Assembly: GCA_024509875.1 (NCBI GenBank)
Contig: JAMPIV010005826.1
Span: 62,001-126,000 of the forward strand
DNA: 64,000 nt
Direction of reading: 5' to 3'
Source: Oreohelix idahoensis
Lineage: Eukaryota; Mollusca; Gastropoda; Stylommatophora; Oreohelicidae
Below the pieces are notes generated by a model. It did no database searches. It was not told where the DNA came from and worked only from the letters and a program-made list of their open reading frames with translations. The position numbers and the translations under genes are program-made. Positions 11,392-22,769 of this stretch are shown piece by piece. Position 1 is the first letter of the stretch, and each line of letters begins with the position of its first letter.

Positions 11392-14300
11392 TGTCACGAA
11401 GTGGATTTACGTTTAGAGTTTGTCTGTGTATAGACAAGACACTAGTTATGAGAAAGTCTGAGAAGATAGACTTTGTATGAGAAATGACAGTGAATGTGGA
11501 AAGATGAGACTTATAGCTTCGAGGGTGAGAACCTAAATTGACTCTCCCTCGACACTCGCGACTTTAAGTACTAACTATTTTCTCACCACCTCTGACTACC
11601 ATAAAGGAGATAAGGTTTCACTTAAGTCCACAGACACAACTATACAGACAAGCATATACGCACAGTATAGTTATTGAGAAACTGATCCAGTATACAATAA
11701 TAATAATAACAATAATAGCCCCTTCAGTCATAACTGACTATGGGAATGCGCCCCTGAGGTGACAGCCCTCAGCTGCTTATTTTCCTGGTGCTCCTTTCGA
11801 CGTTTTCTCCTCACCTCTGCTTCTTGTGTGAGCCTCTCTTCGCCCAATCTGAGGTGGCGCCGTAAATAGCATCGCCACTTAGTGCGATCGGCAGCTTCAT
11901 CCTCCCATGTTGCTGGATCCATGTCCAGTGCCCTCATATCTCTCTTGCACACATCTTTGAACCTCAGCTGTGGTCGCCCAACTGTTCTCTTGCCATCTGC
12001 TAATTGTCCATAGAAGATATCTTTTGGGATGCGACCATCTTCCATGCGGCAAACATGGCCAAGCCAGCGAAGTCTACGCTGTCTAAGAAGCGTATACATA
12101 CTTTGAAGGCCAGCACGTGACAACACCTCGACATTTGTCACTTTATCTTTCCACGAGATGCCGAGGATGCGGCATAGACACCGCAAATGGAAGGTATTGA
12201 GCCTTCTTTCTTGCTTAGCATAGGTCGTCCAGGTCTCGCTGCCATATAGGAGTGTGCTGGTGATGCAGGCATTATATACCGCAGCTTTGGTCTTCATTGT
12301 GAGTTTAGAGTTTCCCCAAACACGCGATGTGAGGCGGGCAAAGGTAGCTGCAGCTTTGCCAATGCGGCTGTCGATTTCTGTATCCAGTGAGAGTTTGTCA
12401 TTGATGGTAGACCCTAGGTATGTGAAGTGGTGCACCACTGCCAATTCATAGTTATCGATAGTGATAACTGGTGCAGCACCCACATCCTGACTCAGCACAT
12501 TCGTTTTCTTTAGACTTATTGTGAGGCCAAAGTCCTTGCATGCTTTAGTGAAGCGATTCATCAAGCTCTGAAGCTCCTGTTGGCTTTGAGTGACGACTGC
12601 AGCATCATCAGCGAACAACAAGTCTCTTATAGTGACCCTTCTGATTTTTGTTTTTGCCTTCAGCCTTGAAAGATTAAACAGACGGCCATCTGACCTAGTG
12701 TGAAGGCATATTCCTTCAGTTGCATCTCTGAACGCATGTTTCAAGAGTAAGGCAAAGAAGATTCCGAAGAGGGTCGGAGCCAGAACACAGCCTTGTTTAA
12801 CGCCACTTCGTATATCAAAGGGCTGTGACGTGCTTCCAGCATATTGGACTGTTCCCTTCATGCCGTCATGGAATGACTTTATCATTTCCAGCATTTTAGA
12901 AGGGCAGCCTATTTTCAGGAGGATTTTAAAGAGTCCATCCCTACTAACCAGGTCGAATGCTTTTGTGAGGTCTATAAAGGCGATATATAATGGTCTTTTC
13001 TGCTCTCTTGATTTTTCCTGAAGCTGGCGGAGAGAGAAGATCATGTCTGTTGTTGATCTGCCAGCTCGGAATCCACACTGTGACTCTGGATATATGCGCT
13101 CAGCTAATTTGTGTAGTCGCATTAAGATGACTTTGGCAAAAACCTTACCAACAATACTAAGAAGAGAGATGCCTCTGTAGTTATTGCAATCACTTCTGTC
13201 TCCTTTATTTTTATACAGTGTTACAATCTTGGCATCTCGCATGTCTTGAGGAATAGTTGTCTCTTCCCAGCACTGGCACAGCATCCTATGCAGGGGATGT
13301 AATAGCGTACTCTTACAGCATTTGATTAAATCAGGAGGAATCCCATCACTGCCTGGTGCTTTGCCAGAGGCCAAGCTATCAATGGCCTTGCTGAGTTCCT
13401 CTAATGTTGGTTCGGCATCCAGCTCCTCCATAGTTGGCAGACTGTTGACACCATCAAGGGCTGCAGGCGTAACGGTATTGTCTCTAGCGTAAAGCTCAGA
13501 GTAGTGCTCGACCCACCTCTCCATCTGCTTACCCTTATCGGTTAGCTTCTCTCCGCTGATGGTTTTTAGCGGTGCCGTCTTACTTTTATGGGGGCCAAGT
13601 GCTTTCTTTATACCGTCATACATTTGTCTAATGTTGCCTGTTTGCGCTGCGATCTGGATGCTCTCACTGAGCTGGAGCCAGTAGTCATTTGCACAGCGTC
13701 GAGCAAAATCAAATAACACAGCAAAGTAATAAAAGTGCGAGTTCGCACCACCTGGAAAAAAAGAACAATTTCAAATGAAAGACAAATTAAAATAAATTTC
13801 CACATTCTCGCCTAAACTAATAATAAACCCAACTAAGATAAACCAATATGGTCTCTGAGTTGCGCCACCACTCCCGGCTACACTAAGGTTACTACTGTCA
13901 CTGTCCTGCTGACTATGCCTAAACTAACTGTCTAAACAGCTCCCAAGCTCTATAGGCGATAAACATGCAGCTAACTAACACCACTGGACTGCTACACTAG
14001 TAGACTTTTATTACAGCGCAAGCTCAGAGGTTGTCCTCTATGTATACCATCTGACCCTACTGGTCCCAGCTATTTTCTCTCTCTCCACTCCGTCTTGATT
14101 CAGTGTCTCTCTGACACCGTCTTCTGCTGATGTGGCATCTCCGTTACGCCCCTCCTCTCATTAGCATTCGGAAAGGAATGATGTCCCTTTCTCCTTTCCA
14201 GACTACTGCAGCTGATGACTTTGGTAGTATGAACGAGGCATTGGACTCGGGATGTAGATGATTCACGGCTGATGAAACTTATTTCAACTGCCCCGTTACC

Positions 14301-15959
14301 ATCTTCGGGTTTAGAATAAACGACTTTATTATGGTCGTATAAACACAACACCAGGCCACGCGCCTAATTAGGGTGTTATAATGAGCTAAGAGCTCCGGAT
14401 TTTAAGAAATCCCGTTCCCGCTGAAGACTATGCTTCTCTGCATAAGAACTGCGTTTCTTTTACTGGTGCAGACATACTTGGCGCCGGTAAATACCGCGTC
14501 ACCAGTTCTCTTCACCTCTGGCGATGCCTCGAACCTTCTACTCCTGAGAAGACCGAATACCTTGGCAAGTTGTAAGGCAGTTTACAACCCACCCTGTGTG
14601 CTGTGAAAAATGCTGTAAAACGAAAAAAAATAACAGATATACAACACGTCAACTATTCTCATCTCTAACACATAAACACCTTAAATTAATACATCTCCCG
14701 TCTTCCCCCTGAATGAATACCTCTCCCCTACACAAATCTATGCACAACAATAAACAAACATTCCTACTCAAAGGTCAAACTAATTTACAATCTCCTTCCC
14801 CGCTCCCACTTACTATCTGTTGTTATGTGAACTCCCAGACATAGGCTGACCTAAATCTGTTTCGCTAGTCTAGCCTCAGGCGTCAAAACATTTACTTCGC
14901 TGAAGCGAAACGTTCCCCGGCCCTACTTTTCTATTAAAGACTGACCCGGGAAAGTTATTGATTAACACAATATTAAACACCCTGATCCCTGACTACCCAA
15001 CAAATTAATACAAATTAAATTAAATAAAATACACAAATACGCTCGCGTAAATATATATACACTGTAAATTATCATAATCAACCTGCGGGTGTCACAGACC
15101 TTCTATACATATTACAGAGCACCCGTTTAACTTAGCGCTTATCCTCACACAGTTAATATCTCAAAGCCGCTACACTCCTAGATACTGCTACTTATCATAG
15201 AAAAAATTTATATGCACAACTTAAATTTTTAATATTTCTATAAGATAGCAATTGATGGCACTTCAAGCTAAATTGACTTTAATTAACTTCCCTGAAGAAA
15301 ACTTACTTTAACCTGCTAAGCTCTCTTATGAACCGAACTATCTACGACGCTAATTAAGATGTACACATACCCAAATAATCAAATATCTCTCGCTGAGCAA
15401 CTGTTAACTTGCTGAGCAAACGATAGGCGTAGATTCACGGCTGATTTTCCTGAGACCGCTATTACTAAGACGCTGTTATTTATAATTGGAATACCCACGC
15501 TATGAGTCATCGCGTGGCGTCCCTCTGAGCCGACCTCTAGACCAATAATATTTCTGCATTTTAATAAACTCTGACCTCCGCCAATGATATTGTAAACTAC
15601 TCATGACTCATGTTTATTTTTGCTCACGCGGTACCAATTGCGTCATGTGAGATAATCCTACTGAGCGTTCACGTTATCAAAATTAAATTTGATTGGTTAT
15701 CGCGTTGAACCTAGGTCGTTTCTCCCCCCATCCCCCATTTACCGGGTGGGTGTTCCTAACGTCGGAAAATTTCCCCAGCCTAATAATATAACTCACGCCT
15801 AATAAAATAACAATGAACGCAATTATTTTACAGAGAAAAGAAGACTGGGGCAAAACTGAAATTAAAACCCACAGTAACTCCTCATAATAAAACGCAATTA
15901 ATTACATAGAGAAAAAAAAAAGGGGCCCGCTGAAAATAAAATCACAGTAAATCCTCACA
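11392..15959. mobile_element. Solo-LTR-like insertion (about 2.5 kb) carrying a nested LINE
   Basis: The 5-bp duplication GGAAG (11387-11391 and 15960-15964) brackets a unit that starts TGTCACGAAGTGG and ends TAAATCCTCACA, i.e. TG...CA. LINE-A homology is interrupted exactly at these points. After removing the RTE-like LINE (about 11697-13720) roughly 2.5 kb of non-coding sequence remains, with no terminal direct repeats that I could find. That fits a solo LTR better than a complete element. The TGTCACG start resembles the TGTTACG start of the two Gmr1-like elements. Short ORFs such as 14100-14351 have no known product. Confidence 0.7.
11728..13719 (-). CDS. RTE-like LINE reverse transcriptase, 5'-truncated but open
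   Basis: An ORF of 663 residues without a stop. It holds a non-LTR RT: GKAPGSDGIPPDLIK, YRGISLLSIVGKVFAK, GFRAGRSTTDMIFSL, FIDLTKAFD, the GVKQGCVLAPTLF motif, and FADDAAVV as the catalytic box. The C-terminus has LLYGSETWTTY, LRWLGHVCRM and GRPQLRFKDVCKRD. The endonuclease domain is missing because homology stops near 13720. A TTATTG-type microsatellite at 11697-11717 serves as the 3' tail. It is inserted in the solo-LTR-like unit. Confidence 0.85.
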   Translation of the reverse strand: MLFDFARRCANDYWLQLSESIQIAAQTGNIRQMYDGIKKALGPHKSKTAPLKTISGEKLTDKGKQMERWVEHYSELYARDNTVTPAALDGVNSLPTMEELDAEPTLEELSKAIDSLASGKAPGSDGIPPDLIKCCKSTLLHPLHRMLCQCWEETTIPQDMRDAKIVTLYKNKGDRSDCNNYRGISLLSIVGKVFAKVILMRLHKLAERIYPESQCGFRAGRSTTDMIFSLRQLQEKSREQKRPLYIAFIDLTKAFDLVSRDGLFKILLKIGCPSKMLEMIKSFHDGMKGTVQYAGSTSQPFDIRSGVKQGCVLAPTLFGIFFALLLKHAFRDATEGICLHTRSDGRLFNLSRLKAKTKIRRVTIRDLLFADDAAVVTQSQQELQSLMNRFTKACKDFGLTISLKKTNVLSQDVGAAPVITIDNYELAVVHHFTYLGSTINDKLSLDTEIDSRIGKAAATFARLTSRVWGNSKLTMKTKAAVYNACITSTLLYGSETWTTYAKQERRLNTFHLRCLCRILGISWKDKVTNVEVLSRAGLQSMYTLLRQRRLRWLGHVCRMEDGRIPKDIFYGQLADGKRTVGRPQLRFKDVCKRDMRALDMDPATWEDEAADRTKWRCYLRRHLRLGEERLTQEAEVRRKRRKEHQENKQLRAVTSGAHSHSQL

Positions 15960-15964
15960 GGAAG

Positions 15965-16352
15965 GAGGACAGTTTTGACATTTTCTTCTCTGTTACTCTC
16001 CAGCATTCCACACCATAAAGAAGTACAGAAAGTACACAGCTCTCATACAGTCTTAATTTGGTGTTTGTGCTGTACTGGGAAGACTTCCAAATGTTGTTGA
16101 GACTAGCAAAGGCTGTTCTCGCCGTATTCATTCTGTTGATAATGTCCTTGCTTGTTCCGCCATCTGGTGTTAATATGCATCCTAGGTAAGTAAATGTGTC
16201 TGTCTGTTCTAACTTCTGGTTCCTTATTGTTATTGGCTCAGGATTGCCCACATAGAGTGTCATGACCTCTGTCTTCTTCAGATTGATGTTCAGACCAACC
16301 TGCTGGCTATACTTATTCAGTCCATCGGTTTTTTTCTTGGATGTGTTGATGT
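15965..16352 (-). pseudogene. LINE-A internal fragment (RT thumb region)
   Basis: The minus strand encodes [28 protein letters not shown] and LYGVECWRVTEKKM, typical of the region after the RT catalytic box. It is bounded by the solo-LTR-like insertion on one side and an I-like LINE fragment on the other. The equivalent region recurs at 32160-32940. Confidence 0.85.
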
Positions 16353-16364
16353 GAATGTGCGAGT

Positions 16365-17449
16365 GGCTTAAAGACAACCCAATGCACCAGAGAATAAACG
16401 GACTTGGAAGGGGAAGACTGAAGCGAAGCAACTTTGTAGAGACAGTCAAAACAAAGATGAGAGCAGACCCCATAAATGCAATATCAACAGCTACGCCCAT
16501 ATGTACTGCATGCAAGCTACCAACTTGGAAACAACAGTGCTTCCCTGAAATGATAAAAAACATTCCTGGTATTGAGAGAAAGAACAGCCAAAATGAAACA
16601 GAAAGAGTCCTAACCACAAAATATATAGAAAAACATTACCCAAGCAACACCTGGATCCATGCTTACACAGATGGATCAGCAACTAATGTAACAGAAGATG
16701 GGGGTGGAGGAGTTTTTCTGAGCTTAAGCAATGGCACACAAAAAAAGATAGCAGTCGCAACAGGGAAATTTTCAAGTAACTTCAGAGCAGAGGCAGAGGC
16801 CTTAAAAACTGCAGCAGAATTCCTAATGACAGAAGAAAGCTCAGAGAGACCAGTAGCTATTTTCTCAGATGCGCTGTCAGTAATTACAACGCTGAACTCA
16901 AAGTAATGCTGAACTGGATGACCTAAGAGTAACACTTCACAGACTATGTCAGCAATACAAAAGAGTCGTAATACAGTGGATCCCTTCTCACTGCAACATC
17001 CCTGGTAATGAAGAGGGTGATAGATTGGCAAAGGAAGGGGGAAAGCTTCCTCAACTTGTTACAAATATAACTTATGAGGAGACCAAGAGTTTTATCAAGC
17101 ACAGATACAGGCACAAGTGGGAAGCAGAGCATCCAGGCCATCAAAAAAAATGATCCATATTACCAGCTCAGCAGAAGTGAACAAGTGGTAATCTTCAGAC
17201 TTCGCACGGGTCATAACAGATTGAGATACCATCTATTCAACAAATTAAAGATAGGAACTACTGATGAGTGTGACTGTGGCACTGATAAAATGACTGCCGA
17301 ACATCTGCTTCAAAGGTGCCCAACATATGAGGAACAGAGAAAACGCTGATGGCCATCACCAGTACCATTCCTGGAGATATCAACAGCCTCAGGTTGACCA
17401 CTGATTTCTTTGAACTTATTCAAGTTGACATCTGAGGGCGAACGAAGAA
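16365..17449 (+). pseudogene. I-like LINE fragment with RNase H, inserted in LINE-A
   Basis: A 12-bp duplication with one mismatch, GAATGTGCGAGT (16353-16364) and GAATGTGTGAGT (17450-17461), flanks the insert. It encodes the end of an I-group ORF2: an RNase H domain (AYTDGSATN, SDALSVITTL, WIPSHCNIPGNE) and the Cys-rich tail CDCGTDKMTAEHLLQRCP. The frame is broken near 16905. It ends GCGAACGAAGAA, like the I-like LINE at 36999-41057, so the two are probably the same or sister families. Confidence 0.87.
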
Positions 17450-17461
17450 GAATGTGTGAGT

Positions 17462-19255
17462 AGTGCAATGTCATCTGCATATTCCAGGTCTTCCAGTGTA
17501 GAAAATGTTGTCCATCTAATTCCTCTTGGACTGCCCTCTGTTGTCTGGCGCATCACCCAATCTATGGCTGTCAAAAATAATGTTGTTGATAAGGGGCATC
17601 CCTGTTGTGCTCCTGTTTTCACTTCGAAAGTTACATTATTCAATCCAACACTGCATGTAAAGTTAGAATAGAGGCTTTTTATGATGGAAACAATGCAGCT
17701 GGGAATTCCATAAGCCCTCATTATTTTCCATAGGCTGTCCCTGTGTATGCTGTCAAAAACCTTTTCAAAATCAACAAAGTTAATGTATAGTTGTCTCTGC
17801 CATTCTGAGCACTGCTCTATGATGTTCCTGAGGGTGAATATATGATCTGCACAACTTCTGTTCTTTCTAAAACTCGCTTGTTCTTTCCTCAGTTTATGGT
17901 CAACTGCTTTTGAAATTCTCTGGATGATTATCCTGCCTAGTATTTTACTGGGAACTGAGAGGAGAGTAATTCCTCTCCAGTTGTTGCAGTCTGCAAATCT
18001 TGGGCAATTTGACAATTATTCCTTTACTCCACTCTGTTGGTGTTGTCTCAGTTTCCCACACGTGTGCAAATAGTGGTTCTAATAGTTCTGCTGCTAGTTC
18101 AGGGTCTGCCTTGAATAACTCAGCATTTAAGTTATCGAGGCCAGGAGCTTTTCCATTCTTTAACCTTTTGATTGCCGTGATGATTTCTTCCTTTCGTGGA
18201 CTGTCTGTATTAACATCTAGATAATTTTCAGCCTCAGGAACATTCAACTGTGTCTCTGGTGGTTCCTTGTTCAGAGTTTCTCTGAAATGCTCTGCCCATC
18301 TTGTTTCCTGCCCCTGTGCTGTGGTGATGAGATTTCCTTGCTTGTCTCTTACTAACGTTATATTGTTTGCACCTCGTTTTCCACTGATAGTTTGTTATTT
18401 TGTAAACTGTGCTTTGTTCATTTCTCAGTGCTGCCTCTTCTGCCTGTCTTGCAAGGTCATCCAGAAATATCCTTTTGTTGGCACGGGTTTGACTTTTTAC
18501 TTCTTTGTCCAGCTGACTGTACTGTTCGCTATATATTTCCTTTAACCTGGGAGACTTAGCTTCTGTTTTCTTTCTTTTCATTTCCTTTCTATTCGCTATG
18601 GTGGTTAACGTTTTTGGTGTTATCCAATCTTGTCTCTTTCTTTCCTGGAATCCCAAGCATGACTCGCTGCTTTCCTTGCATATTGTTGAGATGGTGTTGA
18701 ATTTCTGGTCGACATCATCGGTCGCTGTTCTTTCCTGGCTTTTGGCAATCTGATATCGTCTCTTTGCATCAACCACGAAAGCTTTTCTGGTGAGGGGGTC
18801 TTTAAGTTTCGTGATGTTATATCTTTTCTGTTTGACTGCAACTGGTCCAGCAGCTCTGAGTTTCACCTTCAGTCTTGCTACTACTAGGTGATGATCACTT
18901 CCCACCTCTGCGCCTCTTCTTACTTTCACGTCTTGTAATGCATGTCTCCATCTGCCATTGATCATTATGTGATCTATCTGGTTTCTGTCCCGTCCATTTG
19001 GTGATTCCCACATTAACTTGTGCACTTCTTTGTGTGGAAAAAGTATTCCTCCAATGACTAGGTTGTTAATACTGCAGAAGCTTATTAATTGTCCCAATTC
19101 TCATTTACTGTTCCACCACCGCATTTCCCCATTACTATTTCGTTATAAGTATTGTGTGTTCCAACTTCCACATTGAGGTGTCCCATTACTATAATAAGAT
19201 CATACCTAGGTGCAGTTTCCATTTCCTTTTGTAGCTGTTGATAGAACTCGTCCTT
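17462..19255 (-). pseudogene. LINE-A endonuclease end and RT, frameshifted
   Basis: The minus strand carries endonuclease motifs (RNQIDHIMINGRWRH, GAEVGSDHHLVVA), a linker, then RT blocks: KNGKAPGLDNLNAELFK, NNWRGITLLSVPSKIL, FVDFEKVFDSI, GAQQGCPLS and YADDIALL. Frames change near 18240 and near 17995, so no full protein can be made. The upstream edge is the GACCT duplication at 19256-19260, where element 2 inserted. Confidence 0.88.
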
Positions 19256-19260
19256 GACCT

Positions 19261-20099
19261 TGTTACGACAGGTTTTATGATGTTAGCCACTTTTATAGTG
19301 AGCTCTTTTAAAGTTACGCATTAAAGGGTTTGAAATGCTATTAATATATATTATGTTTCGCGCTTCACGGTAATTGAACGCGAATCGGTAGAGTTGCTTA
19401 GATTTATGATGACGTGTTGCATTGGTATGCTAACACGTGACGACATTATAATTGTACCCTTTGTATTCTATATTCCGTCCTAGTCAGACGTGATTTTCAA
19501 CGCTCCCATTTATAATAGTAATTGTGTAGAGGTTTTTCTATTATATGGCACCAGGGTCTGCCGACTTGATATGGATACAAATAACGTCTCATTTTGATGA
19601 ATGAATCATTCTTCAGTACAAGAATAGTTGCAGGGAGTATATTATTAATAAGTATCCAAATTATAAATATCGACCAGCTTTGGTTGTTCATTACCGAGTT
19701 ACCGACATACGGAATCGCGAGTAAATAGCCAGACGTTGTGATGATTAATGAAGTAAATTCAGGAGACCCTCTTATATATTGCATGAACATTATGTATACT
19801 TGATTACTATGATGTCTTGTAGATTGCATACCGTCAATTAAAATGTATCTTGTGGACTCATACCACCTATGGACTTGTCAACTATCTATCATTATTGGAG
19901 TTTGGTCAGTTCTACCCCACATTCGTCAACTTTAAATATCAGCACGATTCTCTTCAACGAAACAAGTCAAAATTGATAAAGAGAAGATAAATAAAGACAT
20001 AGCCAGAAGTAATGAACCCTTTTTATTAATAAAGAACTGTATAAAAATGTCAAGCAGAAAAGACAGACCTCCAGGCCACAAGCACGCATAACAAAGTGG
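19261..20099 (+). repeat. 5' LTR of element 2
   Basis: Begins TGTTACGACAGG and matches the right LTR up to AACAAAGTGG, where the right copy continues TTAACA to the duplication. The left copy goes straight into CGGCGCAGCGTGGGG. The last bases of this LTR and the spacer before the primer site look deleted between two TGG triplets. Confidence 0.85.
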
Positions 20100-21449
20100 C
20101 GGCGCAGCGTGGGGACGAAAAAAATTTTTCTTCCATTTCAATAGGTTATCAAATTGGATTCAGAGTGACAATTTTCATTACTATGCACTGTTTACAATTG
20201 CGATGCGCTCACGTGAGTTTATGACCTTTTTGTGCATGACGACTGGAGGTCAAACTGACGTCATCACCTTTTCGCTGAAAGTCATTTTGGCAGCCGTTAG
20301 CAGTCTTCATAAATATCAAATGAAAATACTGCATCAAGCTTATACACAAGGAATGAATCAAGAAGTTTGCTCTGTCAAACAACGAATAACAGTTCGCAAC
20401 ACCTGTTTATGCCGTTGATGCATGCCAGCATTGACCGGAGAATGTAGTTGAGCACAAAAAGATAAGTAACCTTTGTCGGTTCAGTAAGCAAACAGTGGTC
20501 CATTTGCTTTTGTGTAGGCATATCTATCTGCTATTATTTTTTACATGTTACATTTTTGGTCAAATGCCTGTATGTTATTGTTATTTGTTTAAGTGGGTCA
20601 GTTGGCGGGAATCAGGATTTTTGTTATGTCAGTGGCAATTGACCGCACAAATCCTGATCGTTCCATAGGGCATATTTGAATATTTTCGATCTGCAAAGGA
20701 TCCACTGCGAATACTGCGTGCAGACTGTTTTTGCTCCCGAATTTATTCAAAATTAGGTGTTTTTAGCTGTGAAGTTATGTATATACTTGTTGTATTTTAC
20801 TGTCCTAAGTTTCAATTTTATTCAGTTTTGTCAATGTTTGTATTCTAAATTGTCTTTCTAATCTTTATATCATTTATTTCCACATATATATTGTAATGTC
20901 TGATAATGAGTCCATGTGACGTCATCGTTTTTAGTTTAGTGTGATTTTTTACCTATATTTTAGTTGGCATACCTCGTCACTTCCGTAATTCTGCTTATTT
21001 TATAGAATCATTTTAATGTCTGTAAATTGTCAATTGTGGCGTAATATTGTGTTGTAATTCTTTCGTTTACTGTGTCTAATGTATTTTATTCATTCATAAT
21101 TGATATTATATTGATAATAGAATAAAATAAATATAAGATAATAATAATATAAAACTTATGATTAATTTTGCCTAAAATACTTGATGACTAATATGATGTC
21201 ATCAATTTGCACTAGTAATCCACGTCACTACTACTTATTCATCATGAGTATGGCATGATGTTATAATATATTGATAAATAAATATAAATTTAGATCTTAC
21301 CTTGAATATGGTAAGCATATTGAGGGGTACTTAGTAGACTGTTCTAGTCATAGTACTACGTTGGCCACTAGGCACATATAATTGATTGATTGAGTTATAT
21401 TGTTGAGTAAGATTTATAGTTGACTAAATAAATATACTATTAAGTTAAG
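20100..21449 (+). other. Untranslated leader of element 2
   Basis: About 1.35 kb of AT-rich sequence with no convincing ORF between the 5' LTR and gag. TGGCGGCGCAGCG at 20097 may be the primer-binding site remnant. Otherwise I see nothing in it. Confidence 0.6.
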
Positions 21450-22769
21450 ATGTTGACTTTGGAGCATTTTGTTAAACTTGGAAAAGAATTTTCTTTAAAA
21501 GGAGAAGCCCTGCGCGAATATGCAGTGGCGGAACTAGCCAAGGCGAAGGCAGAAGAAGAACGCAAGATAAAAGAAGAAAAAAGGAAAGCTATTGCTAAAC
21601 AAGAGGAGATTGAGAGAGAAGCAAAGGAATATAAAATGAGAAAGGAACATGAGGCAAAAGATGAAATGAAATATATTGCTGAAGAAAATAAAAGGAAACA
21701 AGAAGAAATAATAAGGCAACAAGAAAAAGAATTACAACTTCTTCGTCTGGAAGAATTAAGATTAAGAGCACAAGTTCCTACGGTTAGCAATAATGAAGGG
21801 TCACATACTACACCTTCATCAGAGCATAATAAGGGTTATTACATGTTTAGATTACCAATTTACAATCCAAATTCAAATGATTTAACGTCTTATCTTGCTA
21901 GATTTGAACAAATATGTTAGGCTAACAAAATTGATAAATCTTGTTGGGTTTTAAAACTTGAGGAATTTTTGGCTGGTGATCCATTAACAGCCATACGATC
22001 TATGGATACTACAGGTCGTAATAATTATGATACGGTAAGGTCAATGTTGTTGAAACGTTTTCAACTCACTGAAGAGGGCTATAAGGAAAAATTTAAAGCC
22101 ATGCTTCCGGATTCAAGAAAGGATTTTTCTGCATTTATTTCGTCGATACAGATGACTTTCCAAAGATGGATGGAATTAGCTGGGGTTAATAACTCATATG
22201 AGAAGTTGATGGATTTGATTCTAAGAGATAAAGTTTTATCTTCTGTTAGCAAACCCCTTCGTGAATTTCTTCAAGAATGCAAACCTTCTACGTTGTCTGC
22301 TATGGAGGATATTGCTGTTAATTATTGTGTTGCACATCAAGGGTCGTGTTTTGCAAACACGCAGTTAAGAGAACCATTACCAGTTGCTTCCAATATGTCA
22401 TATCATGGTTATGACAGATCAAGAGCTCACAGCCTTGATAGGAATCTTACACATAGAAGATATTACGACAATAATTATCATAGACAAAATAATTACAACA
22501 ATAATGGTAACAATAATTATTATAAAAATAGAAATGACAATATGAATAACAACTCATCCAGAGGTAGACCACAATTCAGAAACCAAGCACCTGATTTCAG
22601 AAACGACAACTTCCAACAAAACACAACATGGAACCAACCTTACAACGGGACTTCCTATAATAATAATAACTCTAACTGGAAAAATGGTAATAACAATTAC
22701 AGACCAAGACATAAGAGTTACAATGGTAGAGGTAATAATAATAATAATTCAGTTACTCAAAATAGTTAA
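21450..22769 (+). pseudogene. gag of element 2, one internal stop
   Basis: Residues about 25-110 form a Lys/Glu-rich coiled coil, then a gag capsid-like domain (LTSYLARFEQIC, YDTVRSMLLKRFQL, DFSAFISSIQMTFQRW), and an Asn/Arg/Tyr-rich low-complexity segment (22440-22760). An in-frame TAG at 21918-21920 and a TAA at 22767 interrupt it. The layout (coiled coil, then capsid domain) parallels element 1. The Asn-rich part is AAT/AAC-repeat drift in an RNA-binding region and not a separate gene. Confidence 0.85.

Noticed and set aside
14100..14351. 83-codon minus ORF
   Set aside because: It lies in the solo-LTR-like insertion and matches nothing I know.
22440..22760. Asn-rich prion-like protein
   Set aside because: It is the low-complexity tail of element 2 gag in the same frame.
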